Positions 35,236-47,229 of a stretch of 64,000 nucleotides of DNA are shown here, one piece after another (positions within the stretch are counted from its first letter, which is position 1; each line of letters starts with the position of its first letter). Source of the DNA: Sinonovacula constricta. Lineage: Eukaryota; Mollusca; Bivalvia; Cardiida; Solecurtidae. The position numbers were made by a program, and so were the translations under genes. The notes under the pieces are model-generated. The model worked only from the letters and a program-made list of their open reading frames with translations. It was not told where the DNA came from and searched no databases. Where the stretch lies: the NCBI GenBank assembly GCA_007844125.1, contig CM017563.1, forward strand, positions 29,998,328 to 30,062,327, in the 5' to 3' direction.

Positions 35236-38200
35236 TAAAAGTGTTAAACTAAATTCTAGCCCTAAAATTCTCCAAATTTCTACCCAGTATATCTTATTCT
35301 AACGTCACACACCATACACTGATGGTCCAAATACTGACACAGTTTTGTAGATAAATAATAAAATATGTGTATTATAAATTGTTGAGCCTTTTTTTTTCTC
35401 ATTTCTCCCACAGGGTCAAATGCCTTTTTCATGGCAGTAACCTTTAACACTTAGGGTCTGATTTGAACATGATCATATTTTTTATATAGTATTTCAAATG
35501 ATCATACAGTCAAGTTTATTTCAGTGATAAAGTCAGAGAATTATTTTAAATTTGAAAATAAATAGTTGTGATTTAAGTACATTTAGAAACTGAGGAAGAT
35601 TTTTACATTGACTTCAATATTGAAGTTTGCTGTCCACTAAGGTCATATGCTTTCAAGATGGCACCGGTAACTGTAGCATAGTGAAACATAGCCAATATGC
35701 CTTTTTTTATGGTTGAAGATTTTGATTAGATTTTAGAATTTCTGTTCAAAAATTGACCTTTGGGGAAATTTACTCATCATATACAATAACTGTCCATTTA
35801 GCTTAAGCACTGCCTTTTGCATTTATTATATATGCCAGTAGGTTAACAGAGACCGGTAAATGCTTACATCATAGTGTCCCTCTGCTTTTTCTGAAATTTC
35901 AAAAAGGCTAGAATATTTTCATAAAATTTGTGTGGCATAAATATTTTGTAATTTACTTTACTTCTTGGAGAAGGTAACTAAGATATGAAATATAAAAAGG
36001 CTGATTGTAAACAGATCAAGTGTCCCAGAGTGTGCTATGTATAGTAGTCTTTCATGGGCCATAAACTCTGTCAAGGCTACTTGGAGACCGTTTGTGGAAC
36101 CCTGTGGGTTTTTTTTCTAAGAAATGCCAACCAATTTTATCGAAAGAGAAAAGCAGAGGCCCTTTTGGACAGGATAAACTTATATCAGCTTTGTATATAC
36201 TTTCCCCTAGTTATCAAACATTAGTACTTCAGTGATTGATCATAATGAGTCTAAAGATCTAAATCATCAGTTTTATTCAAGCCATATTTATAACACAGGT
36301 TGGCATGAAAAAGTGTTTGACATATGAAGGACCAGCTATTTTAATTCATAACGAAAGAGTGAGCAAAACAAAAACAGCTGGCTGGGCTAACTTAGTCAGA
36401 AACACATGCATCTGCTCATTCTGTTGAAGTAACTGTAGCAGTGAGTCACCTGGTTCGTCTGGAGTTTTCTAAGAGCATTACATCCATGACTGTTATGATG
36501 TTAGATAATTAGCAACAGGTCATGTGTTAGGTGTTGGATATTAATGACCATCATTAATATGGTAGGAATGAGGTTTCCCCCCCCCCCCCCCCCCCACACC
36601 CTCTCCCCCACACACACATACCCACCCTACTCTGCCCATGTGTTTCTGGACTGGAGTTACTGAATACAAATGTATTTATGTGCTATGTGTACTGCTCAGG
36701 TATAAAGCATGCACTCATTTTACTCGATGAATTTGGGAATTTCTCTGGTCTAGGCAAAGGGTGTAGATCCAGATCTATTTGCTGCTAAGGCTTAAATGAG
36801 TCATCCGTTGTTAACCAAGCTTGGAGTTGTGAGCAGATCCTGTGGTAAGAAGTTACTACTGGTTATTATAAATGAAGTATGATGAGGCTTAACTTTCACA
36901 TTATATCATAGAAGTCAATACAATCTGAAAGCTTTTGTCATAAGAGTCGGAAAAACATAAAAGCTTTTGTCATAAAAAAATTGGTATTAGGATTGGTCAA
37001 TTGCATAGAAGTCGATATTAAGTGGGGGTGTTATGTTCCAGTGCTTTGTTATCCGAGTGGGGTAGGGATATCATGCATATATGAGGAGATATGGTCATAG
37101 ATCTGCTGGATTAGAGGGATAAGCTTTAAGTATCTAGATCAGACTGGATTGTGTTGTATTGCAGATTTGTTAGCCTCAGTTAGAGATGGCTGTGTACTGT
37201 CCGTACTGACCAATTGTAAACAATGTGTCAAACAGGACAAAAGGTATTACAGTATATTAACACTTAACCGACTAAGCAAACATTGATCGGACTAAAGCTA
37301 ATATTGTAGATCCAGATCAGTCAGCTTCTGTGGGGTTTGATCCTGGTCTAGTTAAAGGACTTAATGTTGGAAGGTCTTTCAACTAACCTGTTTCTTCCTT
37401 CACCACAATAGCTGGAAGTTGTTATAATGACTCATGTTCATGGCATGCTATACACAGTAAAGGCAGCACTTTATCTGCTTCAAGTGGACACTGTCTCCAA
37501 ATACTGTTGGTGGGATGATAAACCCAACAAACAACCATAAAAAAGGGTGTCTCCCATCAAAAGTGGGAGAGACTGGAGAGTTCACATGTTTGGAATCAGG
37601 CAGCACCCAACTACACTATTAGTGTATGTTTGAACCATTTGTGCCTAGCCAAGTGTCACTCGGTGAGTGAGGTTAGAAGAGATTTTAAAGACACGCTATT
37701 TGATCCTTTAGTGTAGGACTCTTTGTTAACACTATTACTAAACATCCTACATACTCAGGGGTGTATTTATTTATATAAACAAATATTATGTTGATCTCTG
37801 GTGAATTATGTGAATGAAAATCATATCTCCTGTGTATTGATCTTGGACAGGTGTTTTTCTGTGATAGATATTATTGGAAAATTCTTTTTTGAACTTTCTT
37901 GTGGTAAACTAAATAATTGTTGAGGAAAATATTGCAGGCAAGTTTAAATTTTGTTGAAATTAGTTTATTTCAGATTGTTAGAGTATTTAAGTTACTTGTA
38001 CATTGATATTTTTTGGTTTGCGATTTGCGATTTTAGCTCATATTTTTCAAGAAAAAAGCATAATTAATATATCTGCGCTTAAAAACGCAGTTGATAAACT
38101 AGTTATCATTACGTCTGAAAAATTTCATATCCATAATACATCGTCTTTGAGCAATTACTACGAGGTAAAAATTGGAACACCGATATGTTACACGCACTTG

Positions 38201-39014
38201 TTTCCTGTTTATATTGGCCGTACTATACGATGATGGTAACCAGATCGATCTCCAGTCATTTCCGTTTTCATTTTTGAGACGCCAATGTCATGCCTCCTAA
38301 AAAGAAACTTCATCTGTCGTCTGATCAGCGACTTTTCAGTCTGTGCATGCAATGCAATACATAACTTGAACAGTGTTAGTTTATGAAAAGCTTTGAAAAC
38401 TTTCTGGCGAAGTTCTTTCATTTCAAATGTTTTTTTCGCAGTGATGTTGTAACAAGTTACTGTCACATAACGACCCTAGTCTCTTGTCTAGTCTTGGTTA
38501 ATTTTGATTTATATGAATATATAATGTTTATGTAAAATGAATGTACATTGTTATTTGTTTTTATGTGCAAAAATTAAATTTTAGTCAAAGATTACTAAAA
38601 AATCTCATTAATTTTGAAAAAAACACATTGTTTTCAAATATGTGCACTTTTTTATCTCATACTTTTCAAATGAAAAAATATGCTTGTTAGAACAAGTGGG
38701 TTGTTTTGGATAATTTTCCATCTAACCTCAGCATATTTTTTAAAAATTTTGATGAAATTTCACAATTACTATAGGAACATGATTTGTGCATCTGATATTT
38801 TCATTACCATCAGTTGTAAATTGCAGGAGGTGTTTCCTCTTTCTTAAGTATTTCAGATGTTCATTTAATAGAGAGATTTACAAACAGTTGTAGGGTGTAG
38901 GCCCTTGACTTGCGGTTCTAGTTTAATTTATAAATGTTTATAATTATTTTTATTTTATTACATATATCTGATCCTGGCTTAGGTTTTCCTGTTATTGATT
39001 TTATTTTTGTATTT
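35236..39014. other. Non-coding stretch with minor repeats
   Basis: Contains a 19-base poly-C tract, a partial SINE tail at about 37,435-37,530 ('GCATGCTATACACAGTAAAG'), and a CpG-richer patch at about 38,025-38,480 discussed under findings. No exon could be supported. Confidence 0.5.
36577..36595. repeat. Poly-C tract, 19 C
   Basis: An uninterrupted run of C followed by a CA/CCA-rich stretch to about 36,625. Confidence 0.95.
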
Positions 39015-39025
39015 TCTTTTCTTAC

Positions 39026-39305
39026 CACCGGCTGCAAGAGCTCAAGTGGTAGAGCGACAGCTTGTGGATCAGGAGGTCGCGGGTTCGAACCCCGGCCAGA
39101 TCATAGCAAAGACTTTAATGTTGGTAGTAGTGGCTTCCCTCCTAGCGCTCGGGCCTAAGGGGACAGCATAATGCCTGACTCGTCGCTGTCAGTATAATAG
39201 ACCGACCAGGTTTAGTCCCTGGGCACTCATAAGTGCCCCGGTGCTATAATGATAGAAATGTCGCAGCACAGTATCGGCAAAAATGCCGGCAAATCCCATC
39301 CCAAA
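39026..39305 (+). mobile_element. tRNA-derived SINE, family D, with 11-bp target duplication
   Basis: The head has an A-box 'AGCTCAAGTGGTAGAGCGAC' and a B-box 'GGGTTCGAACCCCGG'. The body has 'AAGGGGACAGCATAATGCC' and the end 'AAAATGCCGGCAAATCCCA'. The direct repeat TCTTTTCTTAC is at 39,015-39,025 and 39,306-39,316. Two more copies are at 47,291 and 57,351. Confidence 0.9.
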
Positions 39306-39848
39306 TCTTTTCTTACACCCATGATGGCAGAAGCTTTATTATAAATTAATAACCATTTAAGTATGATTTTTTATATTTTAAGTATTATTTTTAATGCAAA
39401 CTATGCTATTTTGTTTTATTAATCTGTTTTTTACTTTCGGAAAGTAAGTTTCCCTAACAAGTTTAGTGACTGTCTAGTTTTAAATAAATAAATGTGTTCT
39501 ACCAGTAATCACCATTTCTAACTAGCTTCAGTAAAGTTAAATAGAATACATTAATTCAACTGATTCTTTAAGTTTGATCGGAAAAAAGCTATGAAGTTTC
39601 TAGCCATGGTTAAACTTTTCATCCTATTTACATCTAGCCAGTTGGTGAAATGTGTAATTATAGGCTTACACTGTGTGACTAGTACGGTATACATGCGGGG
39701 CGATTAAACTTTCCTTTCAATTCATTTTGTAAAGAATAGTTTGTTTAAATTGTTTACTTTCTTCTTTTAAAGCTTGATAAAATTTATATACATTCATGGT
39801 GAATAGACTGAAATGTATGAACCTTCTAATTAATTGGATTGATAATTG

Positions 39849-40160
39849 TTTGTTTATTTGGTTTATCATCCCACTAAGGGTATTTCAGTTATCTGGAAAT
39901 GGTGTCCTCTTGAAGCAGATATAGTGCTGCCTTCACTGTGTTATAGCATGCCGAAATTACCTGGCATAAAACCACACCCAGTCACATTATCCTGACAGCG
40001 GGCCAACCAGTCATGGAAATACCCTTATATTTGCCTGAGCGTTAGCAAGGGAGCTGTACCACTACCATTTTTAACGACTTTTGTATGTTGTGGCCCGGGA
40101 TTGAACCCTGGGCCTCCTGTACCTGGAGCTGATGCTCTACCGATTGCGCTACCACGTCCT
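39849..40160 (-). mobile_element. tRNA-derived SINE, family E, antisense, with 15-bp target duplication
   Basis: The minus strand reads 'GGACGTGGTAGCGCAATCGG', then the B-box 'GGGTTCAATCCCGGG', and a body ending 'GGGATGATAAACC'. It is flanked by TTGGATTGATAATTG (39,834-39,848) and TTGGGTTGATAATTG (40,161-40,175), one mismatch. Confidence 0.88.
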
Positions 40161-40514
40161 TTGGGTTGATAATTGGAAATATACAGACACTAAATAGAAT
40201 CAGAAGGGTTCTGATTACCCACTAAATGGCATGATAAATGCTTATTCAGTAAATGTCATGTTAGCAGTTGATTTTATTGGCTAAGCATATTTATGTTAAG
40301 ATGGAGAATAAAGTGGAAATACCAAACTGATTTTTTTAGCTGAAATTTTTAACAATTGTAAGTGTTTTGGGACAAAAGTCAATCAGCTTATGAGGCGAAG
40401 AATTTTGATGTCCAACAGGTACATCAGTCTACTGGTGTTTTTTTCTTTTAAGATAAATATAATCCAAACAAGCTCATAACAAGATCCCAAGCTTTACTAC
40501 ACAAACAAATCTCA

Positions 40515-40940
40515 GTACTGGACCTGGTAGCGCATTCAATAGAGCGTCAGCTACAGGTACTGGAGCAGGGTTGTCACTAGAAATATTTTGAGCAGGCTCA
40601 ATTAACTTTTGAGGAGGCTAGGCTATGCGAGCGCCAAAGGCATGAAGCGCTGCTAGGGGGGTCCGGGGCCATGCTCTTGACCTATTTTCTTTTTTTTTCT
40701 TCAAATTTGAGGAGGCCTGATTTTCGTTTGAGGAGGTCAAATCGGCCGCCAGCCGCCTCCTAATGACAACCCTGCTGGAGGTTCCCGGATCAAAACCAAA
40801 ATGCGAGATGAACTATGGTAGTGGTATAGCTCTTTTGCTAAAGCTCAAGCAAATATAAGGGTAGTCATACGACTGGTTGGTCCAGTGTCAGGATAACTGA
40901 AATACTGTCAGTCAAACAGTAAACCCAATAAACAAACAAA
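40515..40940 (+). mobile_element. tRNA-derived SINE, family E, split by a MITE
   Basis: The A-box part 'CTGGTAGCGCATTCAATAGA' lies before 40,565. The B-box 'GGTTCCCGGATCAAAACC' resumes at about 40,780, and the tail ends 'AACCCAATAAACAAAC'. The two halves are separated by the element at 40,566-40,774. Confidence 0.85.
40566..40774. mobile_element. 209-bp MITE nested in a SINE, TIR CAGGGTTGTCA
   Basis: Perfect 11-bp terminal inverted repeats CAGGGTTGTCA / TGACAACCCTG, flanked by CTGGAG at 40,560-40,565 and 40,775-40,780. The alternative reading is a 12-bp TIR with a 4-bp TGGA duplication. It is GC-richer than its surroundings. The termini resemble hAT elements but the duplication is not 8 bp, so the superfamily is left open. 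Confidence 0.85.
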
Positions 40941-42454
40941 GGTCAGGTGAATGATTTTCACTTTTGAAGCACAAGTGATCGCATCCGCTTCGCACCTTTA
41001 GAAAGGTTCAAATCATGTCTACAATATGCATCAACCGTGAAGAGCAACATTGCGCAATGCACATTACAATGCTTATCGATACATCAAGATGCATAGGACA
41101 ACAGCAGTAATAACTCCAATGTGCAGTAAAACAATATAATTAGCTTGCTTATGCATAGGGCAACAATAACAGTTCTCTTAGATGTGAAAGGTAAACAGCT
41201 TGCTATCTGTCTGATGATCTTTCATTAAGGGAGTGGATGAAAGGTTTAAATTGATCTATATGGTGACAACTGACAGCTTGGTATCAATAAATGCAGGTCT
41301 GTTTAAGACACTAAACCAGTAGCCTAAAGGTTAATATCAGATAGCTGTGAAAAGGTGAAATGTTGATTATTTATGGTCAACAAAATGTTAGAAATATGGT
41401 GAGAAGATCACTGGATGTTGTGTTGTTTTTTCTGTTTGTGTGGCAATTGTAAAGCACTGCTTTGGGAATTAGGGCATGATTTCTACACAAACTCGTACTA
41501 AGTAGAGATAGTTTTGAACATCTCCTTTATTGTTAGACAGTAAAAATCTAGTTTTATTACCCTATGGCTTCCCTTGCTTAGCCTTGAGTCATTTTTATCA
41601 CTCTATGATTAGACTGCCTGGGGTTAGAATAATGTGTCTTTGTAGTCTATATTGTCACATATTTATGTCATGCTATCATTGTGAGGGCCACACTCTATCT
41701 TCTGACATTGAACAATATCTTTTAGTCTTAGTCTGACTTAATATTTGCAAACAGAATTTCACAGCTTTTAGCAGCCTGATTTTAAACAGCTCTCTGGATG
41801 AAGTTGAACTCTGCAAAATATTTAGTAAACATTTGTCATGATTTTCTGAATGTAATATAATACCTTAGTGGGCCTTTTATTACACTCACTGTGATAATTG
41901 TTTCTCCACATTTAGACCAAAATTAGAGGTTTTTTAGAGGCAATTAAGGAAATTTAATCTGGGTTGCTTGGTGTAATTTTACATACATGTAGTGAAGACC
42001 AGAGATCAGAAGAAACCACATGCATTTGTTTTTAATGGAAATTAAGAAAATTATTTTGCACATGTATTAATACTGTATGCAGTAGGAAGTTTTAAGTATT
42101 TTTTAACACAGTTTTGTTCAACATTGACTTTACAGTGATGAGAAATTAATATATGATCATATGTTGCCTCAATAACATTGTTTTTTCCTACTTGTTTATC
42201 TAAGGTTCAGCACATACATCCATATTTTATCGTGACCCTGTCATGTTGCCCAGGCATGATTTAAAGATTTTTAATTCTCGTGTTGACAGTGGGCTTCTCC
42301 TCAATAACTTGTTTGATTGTATATGACTATATGGTTCACGCTCAGCTCTTAATTCAGTGACTTAATAATGATAAGAGTATTTTTTCTGTGAGGAATAACA
42401 TATTGCAAATAAATAATAAATTCTTGGTTTTTGCTTCACATCCCAGGTCATTCG
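40941..42454. other. Non-coding stretch with a MITE fragment
   Basis: About 41,430-41,535 matches part of the TTAA-flanked MITE in antisense ('GGGAATTAGGGCATGATTTC', then 'ACAAACTCGTACTAAGTA'). No gene recognised. Confidence 0.5.
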
Positions 42455-42700
42455 TCATAACCGACCTGCTAGGGCAATCGGTAGAGTGTCGGCCCCAGGA
42501 ATGATAGGTCCTGGTATGATCCCAAGGCTGCAACATACCAAAGTCATTAAAAAATGTAGTGTTGTAGCTTAATTGCAAACCCTCAAGCAAATATTATGAT
42601 AGTTCCACAAGTGGTTGACTTCGTTTCAGGATAATGGGTGTTTCATGCCAGGTGTTTGCGGCATGCTATACACAGTGAAGGCAGCACTATATCTGGGGTC
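42455..42700 (+). mobile_element. SINE, family E, degenerate
   Basis: The A-box 'GCTAGGGCAATCGGTAGAG' is preserved, the B-box is decayed, and the tail includes 'GGCATGCTATACACAGTGAA' and 'GGCAGCACTATATCTG'. Open frames here are incidental. Confidence 0.7.
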
Positions 42701-43269
42701 ATTGCCAATTGTTATGGCAGGCCCGTCATTTACCGAATCCTCGTCCTCGGAGCCAGTTAAAAAAGTAGTTGTCCAGTCTAGTTCAAATACTGCCAAGTAT
42801 GAATTAAAATACGTCACCTGATGTTCTGTTTGTTTCTAGTTATTGAAATTGTTAATTCTGCTAAAAGATTTGGTTCCATTATTGGTAATGTTAGATAATA
42901 CTCTACATGTACCATTAAATTACTACCATGTCACTGTGTTTTCAAGAATTTCAATTTCATAGGATGGATAATTTAAATGAAAAAAATATTTTTCTTTAAA
43001 GGTTTGCTAATTATAAATGTTAACTAGTAGAGTATATTGGTATAGTAAAATGTACTGATTTAACAAAATAAGTGCACACAAAATTTTCCCAAAATGGACC
43101 ATTTTATCGATACAAAAATTCCCAAAATGACTAAACTCCTTTTCCCAAAATAGGCAGAAAAAAAACTGGAAACAAAGAACTAAACAGAAAACATAGAAGA
43201 AAATGTAACACCAATCACCATAGAGAGTATGAGACAGTTTCAATCGAATCTGCAAACATATAATCTCTG
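42701..43269. other. AT-rich stretch without recognised gene
   Basis: The short open frames on both strands overlap the SINE tail and have no splice support. Confidence 0.5.
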
Positions 43270-43425
43270 TTAGGTCGTTAGGCGCCTGTGGCATAGTGGT
43301 AGAGTCGCTGATTAGTAACTCCTCTGACTGACTTGCGGTGTGCTGGTGGTTCTACCTAGACATGTGTCTGGGGTCTTCCTCCACCAAAAGCTGGACTTTT
43401 CTATAATGATCATAAATGGTCGTTT
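43270..43425 (+). mobile_element. SINE, family A, lacking the B-box segment
   Basis: 'GGCGCCTGTGGCATAGTGGT' and 'AGAGTCGCTGATTAGTAACT' are followed directly by the body 'GGTGGTTCTACCTAGACA' and 'GGGGTCTTCCTCCACCA'. The B-box between them is deleted. Confidence 0.7.
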
Positions 43426-45569
43426 ACTACTAGTTACTTGATATTATATGGGTTACCTGGTGTTATGCAGGGTGGGGTGGTGGGCAAACTTTGCACATTC
43501 CTGGCATCCAGTATTGAGACGATGAATGTCAGTGTTGTCAAGGTGGACTGTCACCCAGCACTGGCTCTGAATGCACAAGAGGCTAAAATTAATGAGCAGG
43601 ACCATTAAGGAAGTCATGTAGGGTGGATAAATATGCAATTTATTTTCACCTCCAGTACCTTAAAACTGTCTAATAAATCATATGTTCATTTCAGAGAAAA
43701 CTCATGCAATCACTTAGTTTGCGACTTTTTAAACAATATAACGAGCTCAAATTTTGATTGTAACCTTCAGTAATCAGGTCAGTATTGGATTTAACTTGAG
43801 TTTACATCAACAATGCTCATACTTAGGATTTTTTTACCATGTGATACAGACTGCTTGAGAAGAACTCATTTTCTAATACTTTTACATACAATAATAAGAA
43901 TGACATGGTGTATTATTGTACTTTCAGTGAATTGAGATCCTGTCATTGGCTGAATTTCTCATACTGTGTTAGAGTGGAACCTGTCATATGCTTTGTTAAT
44001 AATTAATAAGAACAAAGTATGGCTTATCCAGCTGTCTACAGTATATAGATGTTATGATTACATATTGTTTAGCGAGGGTTCTAAAGATGACCTGGGATGC
44101 ACTTGTGGTACTGCCTGGACATGTGTTTTGCATTCTTCTCTCAGTCTTACATGAACAAATAGGTTTCACAGCCAAACTTTTTTACTACAATCTTATAAAT
44201 TTTAATTGTGATCTACATAAATAGAATCATTTGCTGCAGGCTTTTGAATGTGTCCTCCATATGTTTCACATATTTAATGTCAAAAAACCTTACCTGTGGT
44301 GTGTTCAGCACCCCTGTCTCCATGCCCATTGGCTATTTAGATACCGTGAAATGTTATACCCCCCTGAAGGTGCATTGATGTTGCTTAGTTTCATCTGTTG
44401 CATAGTTTCATCAAACTATACTCCAGCCTGTCAGCAGTAATTCACAGTGTGGATATTATTCTGTACTTGTTAATTTCACTGTTCCCAACATATATATATT
44501 ATAGAAGCTTTCAAGGTGTTAGTGACTTGGTGGGTCTTTTGTGAAATGTTTGGAGGAAGTGTGTATTGAAGTGGATAGAATACACATACATTCCTGAAGG
44601 TAAACCTTTTTTTGATTGTAGCATGAACTGTTGTTGACTTGTAATTAAATGTATTTGTTTGTAGCCATATTTGGAAAGAAAGTTTGTTCAACATAAATTT
44701 ATCCTTCTTGCTGCCTTGTGCCTACTACCCAAGTAGAACCAGGGCCAGTACCTGAAGCAGTGTGACACCTGTAGTAAATAGTTTTACCTATAAACTAACA
44801 TCTCATGGTCTACTATGGGTTTAAACCCAGGACCCTCCAGTCTGAAGTCCAATGTCACTCAACCATAGATTGTCACAGCTTAATGCTGTACCTGCAGTAT
44901 TTCTAAATAACCACTACTTATTCTTAGTATTTGCTGACAAAACCATACAATGGTCGTTGGGCGTATATTGCTAGAGGCTAAGCAGCAACTAGTACAGCTT
45001 GTGCTTAGAGAGCTTCCAGTTGGAGCTTGCTGGTCTGGATCTACACTAATAACATACCCCTGATCAAATGTTTTTAAGCTGAAAAAATAAGACTTACTAA
45101 GCAGGCCCCATAGATGACATTGAAAGATTGGGTTAAATGTTTTTATAAAAGCAATATATTAGTTATGAAGTGCCTTTATGGCAGGATATTACCAAATCTG
45201 GATATATTTATTTGAGGAACCATCATGGGTATTTTGTTTAATTAAAAAAAAAACACATTATAATACCACATCTGATATGGAAAGTTGCTGGACATAAACA
45301 TTCTTTAGTCTTAGTTGTGTGTTATAATACTGACTTATTCTACAATTTGCCTCAGGTACACGTATGTGGTCTGGCCTTATTGCATAAGTTTATTGGGTCT
45401 AGGCAAAAAGTGAAGACCCATATCTCAGCCCTACTCAGAGCTGTCTGACCAGGAACTACTTTATTTGCTGCTTATTCTTGATCAATAGACATATTAACCT
45501 ATACATGAAATGATCAGCAAATTCTGCATATGGCCACTCTTATCAACATCTGCCATCCTTCTTCATTTA
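43426..45569. other. Non-coding stretch with an antisense SINE
   Basis: About 44,710-44,880 is SINE family C in antisense ('GTTTAAACCCAGGACCC', a B-box complement). 'CTGGATCTACACTA' at about 45,035 is one of the scattered short motifs related to the hairpin at 48,075. No gene recognised. Confidence 0.5.
44710..44880 (-). mobile_element. SINE, family C, antisense
   Basis: The plus strand reads 'AGTAGAACCAGGGCCAGTAC', then 'GGTTTAAACCCAGGACCC' and 'CAGTCTGAAGTCCAATG', which is the family C head and body in reverse. Confidence 0.65.
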
Positions 45570-45795
45570 TTGGGTGCCTGTGGTCAAGCAGTTAGGTTTG
45601 TCGATTAGTAATGCTTCAGCCCCTCATTACATGTGTTCATGTCCCGGAAAAGGTGAAAACTTCCATGTAGGGAGGTTTTTCAGCTGACCTGTTGTGTGCC
45701 AGTGGTTCTACCCAGACATATGTTTGGGGTCTTCTTCCTCAAATAATTAGCTGGATGTTGTCAATATGATCATAAATGCAATGTAACAAAAAGCA
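45570..45795 (+). mobile_element. SINE, family A
   Basis: The head is 'GGTGCCTGTGGTCAAGCAGT', with the B-box-like 'TGTTCATGTCCCGG' and a body with 'GGTTCTACCCAGACATATG', then 'AATTAGCTGGATGTTG' and a tail 'AAATGCAATGTAACAAAAAG'. Confidence 0.75.
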
Positions 45796-45944
45796 CAACA
45801 AAGCCTTCTTCATTTGGGCATAAGGAAGACATTCACCCATGTCAAAGTTATTATCATAGAAACTTGTCAAGGCCATAGAGTAATTGTAGATTGTTTATAC
45901 AGGTGGTCTATGTTATGCTGCTTTGTTTACAACTTACACAGGTT

Positions 45945-46455
45945 TATTTATCAGACCTGAGAGCGCAGCAATAGAGTATCAGGTACAGGAGGCCCTGGGT
46001 TCAAACCTGGTCCAAAATGTACCAAAGTTTAAAAAACAACAAAACCCCAGAAATATAAAGGTACATGTAGTTCCAATGACTGGTTGGCCTGGTGTCAGAA
46101 AAATGTGACTGGGTGTGGTATCTTGTTAGGTGTTCTGCCTGGTATAAGAATAATGTGACTGGATTTGGTATCATGTCAGGTGTTTGGCTAGGTGTCAGAA
46201 TAATGTGTACTGGGTGTGGTATCATATCAGGTTTTCTGCCTGGTGTCAGAATAATGTTTACTGGATGTGGTATTATGTCAGGTGTTCTGCTTGGTGTCAG
46301 ATTGTGTAATGGGTGTGGTAACATGTAGGGTGTTTAAACTGGTGTCAGAATAATGGGACTGGGTGTGGTATCATGTCAGGTTTTCTGCCTGGTGTCAGAA
46401 AAATGTTTACTGGATGTGGTGTCATGTCAGGTGTTCTGCTGTTCAGCCTGGTATC
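45945..46455 (+). mobile_element. SINE, family E, with an expanded tail minisatellite
   Basis: The head contains 'GAGAGCGCAGCAATAGAGTA' and the B-box 'GGGTTCAAACCTGGT'. The tail motif beginning 'GGTGTCAGAATAATGTGACT' is amplified about seven times with a 50-51-bp period from about 46,088 to 46,455, whereas other family members carry it once. Confidence 0.8.
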
Positions 46456-47229
46456 AGTGCTACTATTGTAGTCATTGATCCACTTATTTCTGCATTTTGG
46501 CAATGAAATATTGAATTTTGTCGTAGAGGAATTTTTATGTAATGGAGAAAAACCAGGCTAATTTTCTGAGAGGAAAAAAAATGGCCCCTTCTACATAAGG
46601 TGAAAAAACAACAAACCCTGACTGGTTTAGAGAGGTATGAAGGGACATCACTCAGCAAACATCTAAAAAAGAGATAAAGGGTCACTTTAACTTTTTTACA
46701 CATCTTTCATGTTTGTGTAGGTTGTATCATCACTGAAATAAGACAGAAATCTTTGATTCTGGCTCGCTTGACTGACTTTTGATAATGTGAAGTTAATTAT
46801 GTTTTCAGTGTGTATAAGTGAAGTCTCGCAAATATTTTCATCTTGTCATGACTTTAGCTAATAAAGTAATAAAATAGTGATGTTTGCCACATATTCACAA
46901 TTGAAAAATCAAATAAAGGGTTGTTTGGAGCAGGCTTGGCATGCTGAAGTCCTAAACCTTGCTAAAACATTAACCATGTTGTGAACTAGAACTCAAAAGT
47001 GTTTTTTATATGCACAAGTAAGAAGTATTGAAATATACAATATTATATATATAATATTCAAAGCAAATAGTGTAGAAACTGATCACACACCTGCCACCAG
47101 GGTGTCTTCCTCCATTAACCATGGTTGGAATGTCCAATCATTGACACATTTTTGTTGCTTACATGTATATAACCCGTTGAGTGCTACATTTTGTTAAAAA
47201 ACTATGCTAAATTCTCAGGATTGTTTGCT
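46456..47229. other. Non-coding stretch without recognised feature
   Basis: AT-rich; nothing recognised apart from short AT microsatellite runs near 47,040. Confidence 0.5.

Noticed and set aside
39040..39110. Functional tRNA gene
   Set aside because: A and B boxes are good, but three copies share the same 200-bp downstream body and this one has an 11-bp target duplication.
42354..42821. Open frames on both strands
   Set aside because: They overlap a degenerate SINE family E copy and its tail and have no protein resemblance.
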